A stretch of DNA of 64,000 nt from RYN-230 sp963813975. GTDB lineage: Bacteria > Actinomycetota > Actinomycetes > Streptosporangiales > Streptosporangiaceae. The notes under the pieces were generated by a model. That model was not told the DNA's origin. It did no database searches and saw only the letters and a program-made list of their open reading frames with translations. Position 1 is the stretch's first letter. Every line of letters begins with the position of its first letter. The position numbers and the translations under genes were made by a program. Positions 43,953-54,653 of the stretch are shown one piece after another. Location: assembly GCA_963813975.1 (NCBI GenBank), contig CAWFAP010000001.1:744001-808000 (forward strand), in the 5' to 3' direction.

Positions 43953-45425
43953 ATGAGCGCCTCCCGCACCTATCAGATACGCACCTACGGGTGCCAGATG
44001 AACATGCACGACTCCGAGCGGCTCGCTGGCCTGCTTGAAGACGCTGGTTATCAGCGCGCCCCCAGCGGGGAACCCGCGGACGTGGTCGTATTCAACACCT
44101 GCGCGGTCCGCGAGAACGCCGACAACCGGCTCTACGGCAACCTGGGCCATCTGCTGCCGGTCAAGCAGTCCCGGCCGGGGATGCAGATCGCCGTGGGCGG
44201 CTGCCTGGCCCAGAAGGACCGGGCCGGCATCGCCGAGCGGGCGCCCTGGGTCGATGTCGTGTTCGGCACGCACAATATCGGCTCGCTGCCGGCCCTGCTG
44301 GAGCGGGCCCGGGTCCAGGAGGCCGCGCAGGTCGAGATCGCCGAGTCGCTGGAGCGGTTCCCCTCGGTCCTGCCCGCCCGCCGCGAGTCGAGCTACTCGG
44401 CCTGGGTGGCCATCTCGGTGGGCTGCAACAACACCTGCACCTTCTGCATCGTGCCCAGCCTCCGGGGACGGGAGGAGGACCGGCGGCCGGGCGACGTGCT
44501 GGCCGAGGTCCGGGCGCTGGCGGGGGACGGCGTCCTCGAGGTCACCCTGCTCGGGCAGAACGTGAACTCCTACGGCGTGGGCTTCGGCGACCGGCTGGCG
44601 TTCGGCAAGCTGCTGCGGGCCTGCGGCGGGATCGACGGGCTGGAGCGGGTGCGCTTCACCTCACCGCACCCGCGGGACTTCACCGACGACGTGATCGCCG
44701 CCATGGCCGAGACGCCGAACGTGATGCCGCAGCTGCACATGCCGTTGCAGTCCGGTTCCGACGCGGTGCTGCGGGCCATGCGCCGCGCCTACCGGCGGGA
44801 GAAGTACCTGGCCATCCTCGACCGGGTCCGGGCGGCCATGCCGGACGCCGCCATCACGACCGACATCATCGTGGGCTTCCCTGGCGAGACCGACCAGGAC
44901 TTCGAGGACACGCTCGACCTGGTCCGGCAGGCGCGCTTCGCCGGGTCCTTCACATTCCAGTACTCGCCGCGCCCGGGCACCCCGGCCGCCGGGATGGACG
45001 GGCAGGTACCCGCCGCGGTGGTTGCCGAGCGTTACCAGCGGCTCGCCTCCCTGGTGGAGGACGTCTCGCTGGCCGAGAACGAGGCGTTCACCGGCCGCGA
45101 GGTGGAGGTGCTGGTGGCCGAGGGCGAGGGCCGCAAGGACGGCGCCACGCACCGGCTGTCCGGCCGCGCCCGGGATAACCGCCTGGTGCACTTCGCCCCG
45201 GGTGACACCACGCCGCGCCCGGGAGACCTGGTCACCACGACTGTGACCCGGGCGGCCCCGCACTACCTGGTCGCCGACGGCCACCCGCGCTCGGTGCGGC
45301 GGACCCGGGGGGGCGACGCCTGGCAGGCCCGCGCGGACGGGCCCGGCCCGCCCCCCGCGGACGCCCCGTCGCCGGCGCCCGCCGCGGTCTCACTGGGCAT
45401 GCCCGCCGTCGGCCGCCCGGCCTGA
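43953..45425 (+). CDS. miaB: tRNA-2-methylthio-N6-dimethylallyladenosine synthase MiaB
   Basis: A radical-SAM enzyme that adds the 2-methylthio group to i6A37 of tRNA, following MiaA. 490 residues: UPF0004 domain (TYGCQMNMHDSERL, FNTCAVRENADNRLYGNLG, VGGCLAQKD), SAM motif CNNTCTFC, VTLLGQNVNSYG, and a TRAM domain near 370-430. ATG at 43953 begins MSASRTYQIRTYGCQMN, the normal N-terminus; a frame open from 43920 adds eleven unlikely residues. The C-terminal 60 residues are Pro/Ala-rich. miaA and dapF follow on the same strand. Confidence 0.95.
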   Translation: MSASRTYQIRTYGCQMNMHDSERLAGLLEDAGYQRAPSGEPADVVVFNTCAVRENADNRLYGNLGHLLPVKQSRPGMQIAVGGCLAQKDRAGIAERAPWVDVVFGTHNIGSLPALLERARVQEAAQVEIAESLERFPSVLPARRESSYSAWVAISVGCNNTCTFCIVPSLRGREEDRRPGDVLAEVRALAGDGVLEVTLLGQNVNSYGVGFGDRLAFGKLLRACGGIDGLERVRFTSPHPRDFTDDVIAAMAETPNVMPQLHMPLQSGSDAVLRAMRRAYRREKYLAILDRVRAAMPDAAITTDIIVGFPGETDQDFEDTLDLVRQARFAGSFTFQYSPRPGTPAAGMDGQVPAAVVAERYQRLASLVEDVSLAENEAFTGREVEVLVAEGEGRKDGATHRLSGRARDNRLVHFAPGDTTPRPGDLVTTTVTRAAPHYLVADGHPRSVRRTRGGDAWQARADGPGPPPADAPSPAPAAVSLGMPAVGRPA

Positions 45426-45593
45426 ACCCCGGAACCGATCAACCCTGCCCTCCTGGCCTGAGCCTTCACAGGCCCCGCGGTCTGGGTCCCGCGGGCCCCG
45501 CCTCGGCTGGTGATCTGCTGGCCGGCGGCAAAGCAAGCCAGCCGGGGGGCAGGCCGGGACTGGACCCGGCCTGCCCGGTGACAGACTGGGCCC

Positions 45594-46613
45594 ATGGCAG
45601 ACCCGGTGATCGCGGTGCTCGGCCCGACCGCGGCCGGCAAGTCCGATCTGGCCCTGCGGCTGGCCCGTGACCTGGGCGGTGAGGTCATCAACGCCGACTC
45701 GATGCAGCTGTACCGGGGCATGGACATCGGCACCGCCAAGCTCACGGTGGCCCAGCGCCAGGGCGTCCCGCACCATCTGCTCGACGTGTGGGGCGTGCGG
45801 TACCCGGCGAACGTCGCCGAATACCAGCGGATGGCGCGGGACGCCATCGCTGCGGTGACGGCCCGCGGCCGGGTGCCGATCCTGGCCGGCGGTTCCGGCC
45901 TCTACCTGCGCGCCGCGCTGGACGACCTGGACTTCCCCGGCACCGACCCGGCGGTGCGCGAGCGCCTGGAAGCCGAGCTGGCCGCGCTCGGCCCGGCGGA
46001 GCTGCACGCGAGGCTGTCCGCGCTCGACCCCGGCGCGGCCGCGGGCATCCTGCCCAGCAACGGCCGCCGGATCGTCCGCGCGCTGGAGGTCATCGAGCTG
46101 TCCGGGCAGCCGTTCACCGCCACCCTGCCGCGCTACGAGTCGCTGTACCCGGCCGTGCACATCGGGCTGCGGGTCAGCCGGGGCGAACTGGACCGGCGGA
46201 TCGCCGTCCGGGTGGCCCGGATGTGGCAGGCCGGCCTGGTCGGCGAGGTTCGCGGCCTGGAGCAGGCGGGGCTGCGCGAGGGCCGCACGGCCTCCCGGGC
46301 GCTGGGCTACGGCCAGGTGCTCCGGTACCTGGCCGGGGAGTGGGGCGAGGACGAGGCCCGGGAGCAGACGGTCAAGGCGACCCGGCGGTTCGCCCGCCGC
46401 CAGGAGTCGTGGTTCCGCCGCGACCCGCGGGTCACCTGGCTGGACGCCGGCCCCGGGGCGGACCTTCCGGCCCTGGCACTGGCTACCATCGACAGATGCG
46501 GTTCGCCCAGGGTCCAGTCACCGAGCGCGGCTTCAGCGAGCACGACTTCTCCGGGCGCCAATTCAGCGAGCGCCAGTTCGCCAAGGGGCACGGCACCGAG
46601 AACGACTTCGTGA
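45594..46613 (+). CDS. miaA: tRNA dimethylallyltransferase MiaA
   Basis: The enzyme transfers dimethylallyl to A37 of tRNAs reading UNN codons, providing the substrate for MiaB. P-loop GPTAAGKS at 10-17, then NADSMQLYRGMDIGTAKLT, PHHLLDVWGVRYPANVAEYQ, AGGSGLYLRAALDDLDFPG, and RASRALGYGQ-type and RFARRQESWFRRDP motifs near the C-terminus. The last 38 residues (Ser/Ala-rich) are encoded within the 118-bp overlap with the start of dapF and are absent from usual MiaA. Followed by dapF, as in mycobacteria. Confidence 0.94.
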   Translation: MADPVIAVLGPTAAGKSDLALRLARDLGGEVINADSMQLYRGMDIGTAKLTVAQRQGVPHHLLDVWGVRYPANVAEYQRMARDAIAAVTARGRVPILAGGSGLYLRAALDDLDFPGTDPAVRERLEAELAALGPAELHARLSALDPGAAAGILPSNGRRIVRALEVIELSGQPFTATLPRYESLYPAVHIGLRVSRGELDRRIAVRVARMWQAGLVGEVRGLEQAGLREGRTASRALGYGQVLRYLAGEWGEDEAREQTVKATRRFARRQESWFRRDPRVTWLDAGPGADLPALALATIDRCGSPRVQSPSAASASTTSPGANSASASSPRGTAPRTTS

Positions 46614-47443
46614 TCCTGCCCGATCCGGACGGCCAGCGTGACCTCACCGCGGTGCTCACCGCGCGGCTGTGCGACCGGCGGGCCGGGATCGGGGCGGACG
46701 GGGTGCTGCGCGTGGTCCGCACCGCCGCCCTGCCGGTGGCTGACAGGCCCGGCGCGCAGCGGCCGGAAGCCGGCCAGCCGGACGGGGCCGGTCAGGCCGA
46801 ATGGTTCATGGACTACCGGAACGCCGACGGCAGCATCGCCGAGATGTGCGGCAACGGCATCCGCGTGTATGCCCGCTACCTGCTGGAGAACGGGCTGGCG
46901 GCCGGGCCGTCGTTCGCGGTGGCCACCCGGTCCGGCGCCCGCCAGGTGCGGGTGGAACCGGACGGCCGGATCAGCGTGGACATGGGGCCGGTCAGCGTGC
47001 TCGGACCCGGCCGCGCCGTGATCGGCGGCGCGCTCCGCGACGGCCTGCGGATCAGCGTCGGCAACCCGCACCTGGCCTGCCTGGTCGACGACGCGCTGGA
47101 CAAGTTCGACCTGGCCGCGCCGCCCGGCCTGGACGCGGCGGACTTCCCGGCCGGCGGAAACGTGGAACTGGTCCGGGTGACCGGCCCGGCCGCGCTGAGC
47201 ATGCGGGTGCACGAGCGCGGCTCCGGCGAGACGCGCTCCTGTGGTACCGGCGCGGTCGCCGCTGCGGCGGCCGCGGCGGCCCGGTCTTCCTCCGCAACGA
47301 AAACCGTCCCGGGTCAGTGGCATGTCACGGTGCCAGGGGGTGCGCTGACGGTGGCGCTGGACACCGGGACCAGCTGGCTGACCGGGCCTGCGGTGATCGT
47401 GGCCGAGGGGGAGCTGAACCCGGACTGGCTGGCCGCCTCCTAG
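46496..47443 (+). CDS. dapF: Diaminopimelate epimerase
   Basis: It interconverts LL- and meso-diaminopimelate for lysine and peptidoglycan synthesis. 315 residues. Catalytic cysteines: Cys118 in EMCGNGIRVYARYL and Cys249 in SGETRSCGTGAVA. KGHGTENDFVILPDPDG is the normal N-terminal motif, but here it follows an extension of about 28 residues containing pentads GFSEHD, FSGRQ, FSERQ, FAKGH. The extension is read in another frame as the end of miaA. ATG at 46496 is the only start codon before the motif. A variable insert (residues about 84-100) follows RTAALPVADRPG. Confidence 0.93.
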   Translation: MRFAQGPVTERGFSEHDFSGRQFSERQFAKGHGTENDFVILPDPDGQRDLTAVLTARLCDRRAGIGADGVLRVVRTAALPVADRPGAQRPEAGQPDGAGQAEWFMDYRNADGSIAEMCGNGIRVYARYLLENGLAAGPSFAVATRSGARQVRVEPDGRISVDMGPVSVLGPGRAVIGGALRDGLRISVGNPHLACLVDDALDKFDLAAPPGLDAADFPAGGNVELVRVTGPAALSMRVHERGSGETRSCGTGAVAAAAAAAARSSSATKTVPGQWHVTVPGGALTVALDTGTSWLTGPAVIVAEGELNPDWLAAS

Positions 47444-47465
47444 CCGGGTACCCAGCGCCGCAGGG

Positions 47466-47860
47466 TCAGGACCCGGTGCACCCCAGGCTGGTCTGGACCA
47501 GGCCGAGACTCCACCCCCACGAGTCAGTGTGGGACTGCACGGTCAGGTTCAGGCCGATCCCCCGGGGATCGCCGAGGAGTGGATGACCAGCGCGATGCCC
47601 TGCCGGGGCGGATGCAGGCCCATGCCGATGATTTTGCCCTGCAGGTCGGCGTGCGCAGCGTCCGGCATGTGGACGTTCTGGCACGCGTGCGGCACAGGCG
47701 GCGTGTCGGACAGCGTGCCGCCCTGAAACGCGACAGCCGCCCTCCGCCGCCGGGCCCGGAACGTCCGGCCACGGCGGATGGTCGTGTTGAGCGGAGTACT
47801 CAGCCGGGCTCCGGCGAAGGACTCCCGGACCGCGGTCAGCAGCTCGTCGTCGGTGATCTC
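47466..47860 (-). pseudogene. Degenerate companion of ECF sigma factor
   Basis: In the frame after the sigma factor, EITDDELLTAVRESFAGARL and NTTIRRGRTFRARRRRAAVA resemble the cytoplasmic start of proteins encoded after SigE-like ECF factors. The membrane helix that should follow is missing. The text jumps to LSDTPPVPHACQNV, IIGMGLHPPRQGIALVIH and, after one more frame change, NLTVQSHTDSWGWSLGLVQT with a stop at 47466. A deletion plus a one-base indel explain this. No start codon is evident. Confidence 0.5.
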
Positions 47861-48359
47861 TGCTTCTCCTGCTGTTGGGTCAGTAGGGCGTCATCGCGCA
47901 GCGCGGCCATGCCGCGGGCCAGGTGGGCGGTGACAGTGCCCGGGGCTATGCCCAGCACGTGGGCCGTGCGGGCGGTACCCAGGTCGAGGAAGACCCTCAG
48001 CGCGACGACCTGGCGCGGCGCGGCGGGAGCCGGAGCACCGCGGCCATCAGGTCCTCGCCAATGTGGCCGCGATTGCTGCCATCGTCCGCGGCGAGGCTGA
48101 CCCCAGCCTGCCCTAGCGGCACCTCGCGGTGACGTCGCCGCCACCACGAGACCCTGGTGTTGAGGGCGGTCCGGACTACCCACGCCCTCGGCGCCGGATG
48201 CCTGCTCACCGTGGACCAGGCGGCCCACGCGCGGGCCAGGGCTTCCGCGACCAGATCTTCGGCGGTCTGCAGGTCGCCCGGGCTGGCCAGCACGGCGCGG
48301 AGGCAGTCGTCCTTGGCCGACGCGTAGAACTCCGCGAAATCCAGCGGTTCCTGGGCCAT
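47836..48359 (-). pseudogene. ECF-type (SigE-like) sigma factor, frameshifted
   Basis: The first part, from ATG 48359, contains region 2: FAEFYASAKDDCLRAVLA, DLQTAEDLVAEALARAWAAW, PRAWVVRTALNTRVSWWRRR. Region 4 (ALRVFLDLGTARTAHVLGIA and GTVTAHLARGMAALRDD) follows in another frame; the switch is near 48013-48020 and is consistent with one missing base. Without the shift the first frame ends at 47997. If the break is real the factor is inactive, because regions 2 and 4 are separated. Confidence 0.7.
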
Positions 48360-48425
48360 GGCCCCTCTACGTTTCAGGCCCGGGATCGGCTTACCTCAGT
48401 TCGCGGCCGGCGGAGCACAGATGGC

Positions 48426-49931
48426 CTAGCCGGTCGTGGGCAGGCCAGTCGCCTGGCCGGCGGCCGCCCGGCTGGTCAGATCGCTCACCGGTGCGCCGCG
48501 CAGCGACGCGTCGAGGACCTCCGCGATGTGCACCATGGCGGGCGGTGTTCCGGTCCCGGCCGCGGTCATCGCGGCGCTGATCTGCAGGCTGCAGCCGGGG
48601 TTGGCCGAGATGACCAGCGGTGCCCCGGTGGCCAGCACCGAGGCGGCCTTGCGCGCGCCCAGCTCGCCGGCCGCCTCCGGCTGGAGCAGGTTGTACACAC
48701 CGGCGGAGCCGCAGCAGGTTCCCGGGTTGGCCGGTTCCACTAGCTCCAGTCCCGGGATCCCGCCCAGCAGCTCCCGGGGCTGGCGCCGGATGCCCTGAGC
48801 GTGTCCCAGGTGGCAGGCCTCGTGGTAGACCGCGGTGACGGGAAGGGGATGACGGGTCGCCCGTGGGCCATCGGCGGCGGCCAGCTCGGCGAGGAACTCG
48901 CTGAGGTCGCGGACCTGCCCGGTAAAGCGCCCGGCGCGCTGTTCCTCCTCATCCGCGAAGAGGTGGGGGTACTGCTTCATGGCCGAGCCGCAGCCCGCCG
49001 AGTTCACCACGACCACGTCCACGCCCGCGTCCTCGAACGCGGTCATGGTCTGCCGGGCGAACCTGGCCGCCTCCGTGCCCCGGCCGCTGTGCAGCGAGAG
49101 CGCGCCGCAGCAGCCCTGCTTGCGCGGGATGACGACGTCGCATCCCTCGGCGGCCAGGACCCGCACGGTCGCCTCGTTCACGTGCGGGAAGAACACCGAC
49201 TGGACGCAGCCGGTGAGCAGGCCGACCACGGCTCGCTGCGGCCCCTGCGCGGGCACCCGGCGGGCCAGAGTCGCGCGCCCGCGGGGCGGCGAGGGTGCCA
49301 CCCGGAGGGACGCCACCATCTCGGGGGCGAACCGGGCGGCCAGCGCGCTGCTCTCGATCCGCCGGATCACCCCGGTGCGCTGGGCGGCCCGCAGCGGGCG
49401 GGCCAGCATCCGTAGCCGGGCCGGGTACGGGAACGTCGAGAAGATCACCGCCCGCGCGGCCCGCTCGCGCGGTGACCGGGGCGGCAGCGGGGCCGGGGCT
49501 GGCCCGGGCGGCGGCTCCTCGGCCCAGCCCCGCGCCGCCTCGATGAGCCGGTCGTACTGCACCCCGGAGGGGCAGGCCGGCACGCAGGCCATGCAGCCGA
49601 GGCAGCGGTCCAGGTGGGTAGCGACGGCCTCGCTGGCCACGGTCCCGCCCGCTGCGGTGTCACCGGCCGCCGCCCCGTCCAGGATCTGGGTCATCAGGTG
49701 GATCCGCCCGCGCGGCGAGTCCATCTCCTCGCCCCACAACTGGTAAGTGGGGCAGGCAGGCAGGCAGAAGCCGCAGTGCACGCAGTCGGACGCCAGCGCG
49801 CGCAACTCGCCGGACGGGTCGATGGGCGACGTGATCACCTGCTCCCCGCTCACTTCCGGGGCCCCGCCAACCTTCCCTTCCTCCTGCTCCACTGCCCCCT
49901 CAGCCACGGGAGGCCTTGCCTCGTCGCTCAT
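48426..49931 (-). CDS. glcF: Glycolate oxidase iron-sulfur subunit GlcF
   Basis: The electron-transfer subunit of membrane-associated glycolate dehydrogenase, which oxidises glycolate to glyoxylate. 501 residues with two [4Fe-4S] motifs, CVHCGFCLPACP and CLGCMACVPACP, and two CCG domains (KQGCCGALSLHSGRG, NSAGCGSAMKQYPH and NPGTCCGSAGVYN, SANPGCSLQIS). ATG at 49931 has GGGAGGG upstream. It is the last gene of glcD-glcE-glcF and lies 17 bp after glcE. Confidence 0.93.
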   Translation of the reverse strand: MSDEARPPVAEGAVEQEEGKVGGAPEVSGEQVITSPIDPSGELRALASDCVHCGFCLPACPTYQLWGEEMDSPRGRIHLMTQILDGAAAGDTAAGGTVASEAVATHLDRCLGCMACVPACPSGVQYDRLIEAARGWAEEPPPGPAPAPLPPRSPRERAARAVIFSTFPYPARLRMLARPLRAAQRTGVIRRIESSALAARFAPEMVASLRVAPSPPRGRATLARRVPAQGPQRAVVGLLTGCVQSVFFPHVNEATVRVLAAEGCDVVIPRKQGCCGALSLHSGRGTEAARFARQTMTAFEDAGVDVVVVNSAGCGSAMKQYPHLFADEEEQRAGRFTGQVRDLSEFLAELAAADGPRATRHPLPVTAVYHEACHLGHAQGIRRQPRELLGGIPGLELVEPANPGTCCGSAGVYNLLQPEAAGELGARKAASVLATGAPLVISANPGCSLQISAAMTAAGTGTPPAMVHIAEVLDASLRGAPVSDLTSRAAAGQATGLPTTG

Positions 49932-49948
49932 CCGGGTCCCTCCCGCAC

Positions 49949-51286
49949 TCAGATCCCTCCGGCGAAGCGGCCGGGCGCCATCAGGTGCGCGGGATCGAAC
50001 TGGTTCTTCAGGGCCCGCATCAGGCTGAGCGCGGGCACGGGGCCCCACATGTCCACCAGGTCCTGCACGGCGGCCGGGGCCCGGAGAACCACGGCGCTGG
50101 CCCGGGCCGGGGGACCTTCCCCGCCCGCGTATCCCGGTCCGGTGTCGCGGGTGAGGCGGTCGCGCAGCCCGGCCAGGAACTCGGCGACGGCCTCCGGTGC
50201 GTCGCTGCCGGGCACGGCGGCGTGCAGCACCCCCGCGGCCGCCGAGCCTCCCACCGCGGGGTCCAGCCCGGCCACCCGCGCCGCCGCGTCCACCGTATCC
50301 AGCACGCCCGGCAGGGCCGCGGCCCAGAAGCCGATCTGGATCACCGTGCCGTCGTCCCGGCCGGCGCCCCCGGGCTCGCCGGTCCCGGGCCCGGCGCCCC
50401 ACCAGGGCGGCGCGGCGTCCAGTGTCGCGGTGCCCGCGCCGAGCACCCCGCGCATCAGTGAGGCGCGCTCCGATATCCCCTCGGGGTCGCCTTCCAGCAG
50501 CACCGCCACCCGCAGCAGGCCGTCACGGGCCGGCCGGTCGATCTCGATGGCCACCGGGGCGAGATCGGACCCGGAGGCCGCCGCGACGCCCTGGGCGGCG
50601 GCGGCCGGGTCGGCGTAGCCCGCGGTGACGAACGCAGTCGCGGCGGGCAGCGGGTGCAGCCGGAAGATGGCCTCGGTGATCAAGCCGAGCGTTCCCTGCG
50701 AGCCGGTGTACAGCTTGCCGAGGTCATAGCCGGCCACGTTCTTCACGACCTTGCCGCCGGACTTGGTCACGGTTCCGTCCGGGCGGATGACGGTGATGCC
50801 GATGAGCAGGTCGCGCGGCGTGCCGTAGCGCAGCCTGCGCGGCCCGGCGGAGCCCGTGGCAAGCATCCCGCCGACCGTGGCTGAGCTGGCGTGGCCGCCG
50901 TTGACCGGGCCGGGCGGGACGTCCAGGGCAAGCTGCTGCCGGGCCGTGGCCAGCACCCCGGCCAGCTGGTGCAGGGTCACGCCGGCTTCAGCCCGGACCA
51001 CCAGGTCCCCGGCGGCGTGCTCGAGCACCCGGTCCAGCCGCAGCATGTCGATGACCAGGTCGAGACGGCGGGGTGGGACGCCCCAGGACACGGTGGTCCC
51101 GCTGCCCCGTGGCACCACCGCAAGCCCGTGCTCGGCCGCCGCCGCCAGCAGCGCGCTGGCTTCGCCGCTGTCGGCGGGGGATGCGACCCACGGCGGGGTG
51201 AGGCCGCCCACCGCGTCCCGCGGGCCGCCCGGCCGCACCGCGCGGCAGGCCCGGGCCAGCGACCCGGGTACCGAGGCAGGGCTCAA
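49949..51286 (-). CDS. glcE: Glycolate oxidase FAD-binding subunit GlcE
   Basis: A 445-residue FAD-linked subunit. PCMH-type FAD domain: GLAVVPRGSGTTVSWG, ASSATVGGMLATGSAGPRR, GGKVVKNVAGYDLGKLYTGS, GTLGLITEAIFRLHP. The truncated C-terminal half compared with GlcD is typical of GlcE. Start codon is TTG at 51286, overlapping the glcD stop (TTGA), implying coupling. Several Gly/Pro-rich inserts occur in the C-terminal half. Confidence 0.92.
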   Translation of the reverse strand: MSPASVPGSLARACRAVRPGGPRDAVGGLTPPWVASPADSGEASALLAAAAEHGLAVVPRGSGTTVSWGVPPRRLDLVIDMLRLDRVLEHAAGDLVVRAEAGVTLHQLAGVLATARQQLALDVPPGPVNGGHASSATVGGMLATGSAGPRRLRYGTPRDLLIGITVIRPDGTVTKSGGKVVKNVAGYDLGKLYTGSQGTLGLITEAIFRLHPLPAATAFVTAGYADPAAAAQGVAAASGSDLAPVAIEIDRPARDGLLRVAVLLEGDPEGISERASLMRGVLGAGTATLDAAPPWWGAGPGTGEPGGAGRDDGTVIQIGFWAAALPGVLDTVDAAARVAGLDPAVGGSAAAGVLHAAVPGSDAPEAVAEFLAGLRDRLTRDTGPGYAGGEGPPARASAVVLRAPAAVQDLVDMWGPVPALSLMRALKNQFDPAHLMAPGRFAGGI

Positions 51287-52740
51287 AACTGTTCCGCCAG
51301 ACCTGCGGCCACTATCGGGTGCACCCCGCGGCGGGGGCCCGGCACCTCACCGCACAGCCGCGGGGTGGGGAAGATCTTGCCGGGGTTGCACAGCCCCGCC
51401 GGGTCGAAGGCGCAGCGGAGCAGTTGCATGGTGTCCAGGTCCTCCCGGGTGAACATTCTCGTCATGTACTTGGACTTGTCCGTGCCCACGCCGTGCTCGC
51501 CGGTGATGGAGCCGCCGTGCTCGATACACAGGTCCAGGATGGCCCCCGACACCTCCTCGGCCCTGGTTTCCTCCCCGGGCGTGGCGTCGTTGTACAGGAC
51601 CAGCGGATGCAGGTTCCCGTCGCCCGCGTGGAACACGTTGGCCACCCGGATCCCGGCCGCGGCCCCCAGGGCGGCGATCTTGTCCAGGACCTCGCCGAGC
51701 GCGGTACGCGGCACGACGCCGTCCTGGACCAGGTAGGCGGGTGAAATCCGGCCCACCGCGGCGAACGCGGACTTGCGGCCGGCCCAGATCGCGGCGCGCT
51801 CGGCCGGGTCGTCCGCCTCCCGGATCTCGGTGCAGCCGGCCTGCTGGCAGAGCGCCCGCACTGCCGCGCTGTCCCGGCGCACCTCGGCCTCGGGCCCGTC
51901 CAGCTCCACGACCAGGACCGCGCCGGCCCCCGCGGGATAGTTGCACGCCACCGCCGCCTCGGCGGCCTCGATGGCCAGTGCATCCATCATCTCGATGGCG
52001 GCCGGGAGGATGCCGTCCCGGATGATCGCGGACACCGCGGTCCCGCCCGCGCCGGTGGTCTCGAACGCGGCCAGCAGCGTGGTGATGACTTGCGGGATCC
52101 TGGTCAGCTTGACCACGATCTTGGTCACGATGCCGAGCGTGCCCTCCGAGCCGGTGAACATGCCGACCAGGTCATAGCCGGGCGCCGCGCCGGTGCCGTC
52201 GCCGAGCCAGGTCAGCTCGCCCTCGGGGGTCACGATCTGCAGGCCGGTCACGTGGTGCACCGTGAAGCCGTGCTTGAGGCAGTGCGCGCCGCCGGAGTTC
52301 TCCGCCACGTTGCCGCCCACCGAGCAGATCACCTGGCTGGACGGGTCCGGGGCGTAGAAGTAGCCGTACGGCCGGGCCGCGGTGCTGACCGCCAGGTTGG
52401 TGACGCCCGGTTCCACGATCGCCCGCTGGCTGACCGGGTCGATCGCGATGATCCGGCGCATCCGGGAGAGCACGATGAGCACGCCGTCGGTGCGCGGCAG
52501 CGCGCCGCCGGACAGGCCCGTGCCCGATCCGCGGGCCACGAACGGCACCCCGGCGCGGGCGCACTCGGCGACCACCGCCGCGACCTGTTCCGCCGTCTCC
52601 GGCAGCACGACCAGGCCGGGGGCGGCCCGGTGCGAGGTGAGCCCGTCGCATTCGTAGGTGCGCAGCTCGGCAGGATCTGATACGACCCCGCCTGGCCCGC
52701 AGATCTCGGTCATCCGGGGCACCATCGCCTGGACCGTCAT
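51283..52740 (-). CDS. glcD: Glycolate oxidase subunit GlcD (FAD-linked)
   Basis: The catalytic flavoprotein subunit, 485 residues. FAD-binding motifs: PFVARGSGTGLSGGALP, DPSSQVICSVGGNVAENSGG, LVGMFTGSEGTLGIVTKI. The C-terminal oxidase domain ends in the active-site strand GSITGEHGVGTDK. It heads the glcDEF operon and lies 103 bp downstream of the malate synthase gene on the same strand. Glyoxylate made here is the substrate of that malate synthase. Confidence 0.93.
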   Translation of the reverse strand: MTVQAMVPRMTEICGPGGVVSDPAELRTYECDGLTSHRAAPGLVVLPETAEQVAAVVAECARAGVPFVARGSGTGLSGGALPRTDGVLIVLSRMRRIIAIDPVSQRAIVEPGVTNLAVSTAARPYGYFYAPDPSSQVICSVGGNVAENSGGAHCLKHGFTVHHVTGLQIVTPEGELTWLGDGTGAAPGYDLVGMFTGSEGTLGIVTKIVVKLTRIPQVITTLLAAFETTGAGGTAVSAIIRDGILPAAIEMMDALAIEAAEAAVACNYPAGAGAVLVVELDGPEAEVRRDSAAVRALCQQAGCTEIREADDPAERAAIWAGRKSAFAAVGRISPAYLVQDGVVPRTALGEVLDKIAALGAAAGIRVANVFHAGDGNLHPLVLYNDATPGEETRAEEVSGAILDLCIEHGGSITGEHGVGTDKSKYMTRMFTREDLDTMQLLRCAFDPAGLCNPGKIFPTPRLCGEVPGPRRGVHPIVAAGLAEQF

Positions 52741-52843
52741 CCTGCCTCCACACTCCTGCCTACTCTCCAGGGTGCCTCGTGGCGGGCCGCTAGTCCACGA
52801 TGAGCGCCGGTTATGGCATCTCCTCTGTTGTCCCGAGAGCCTG

Positions 52844-54445
<1,602 letters not shown>

Positions 54446-54480
54446 GCCGCGCTCCTCCCAGGTCATCCGCCGCCTCGCGG

Positions 54481-54507
54481 TTACCGGGTAATGTTACTGG
54501 CAAGTAA
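54481..54507. promoter_or_regulatory. Twin inverted repeats upstream of malate synthase
   Basis: Two perfect inverted repeats, TTACCGGGTAA (5-1-5) and TTACTGGCAAGTAA (5-4-5), are separated by two bases in the 208-bp divergent region between malate synthase and hflX. They look like an operator pair for a TetR- or GntR-type regulator; the regulator is not identified. Confidence 0.6.
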
Positions 54508-54653
54508 TGACGGCGGTCAGTGCCAGTCCCGGGCTCTCCTGACACTGGGCTTCGTAACACTGCGCCCCGTCGCCGGTCAAAGTGTTCCCGGCCACATCCC
54601 GGGCACAACCAGGGCGGCGCTGGCGTTTATTCAGGTGAGCGTATCCCGGAGGC

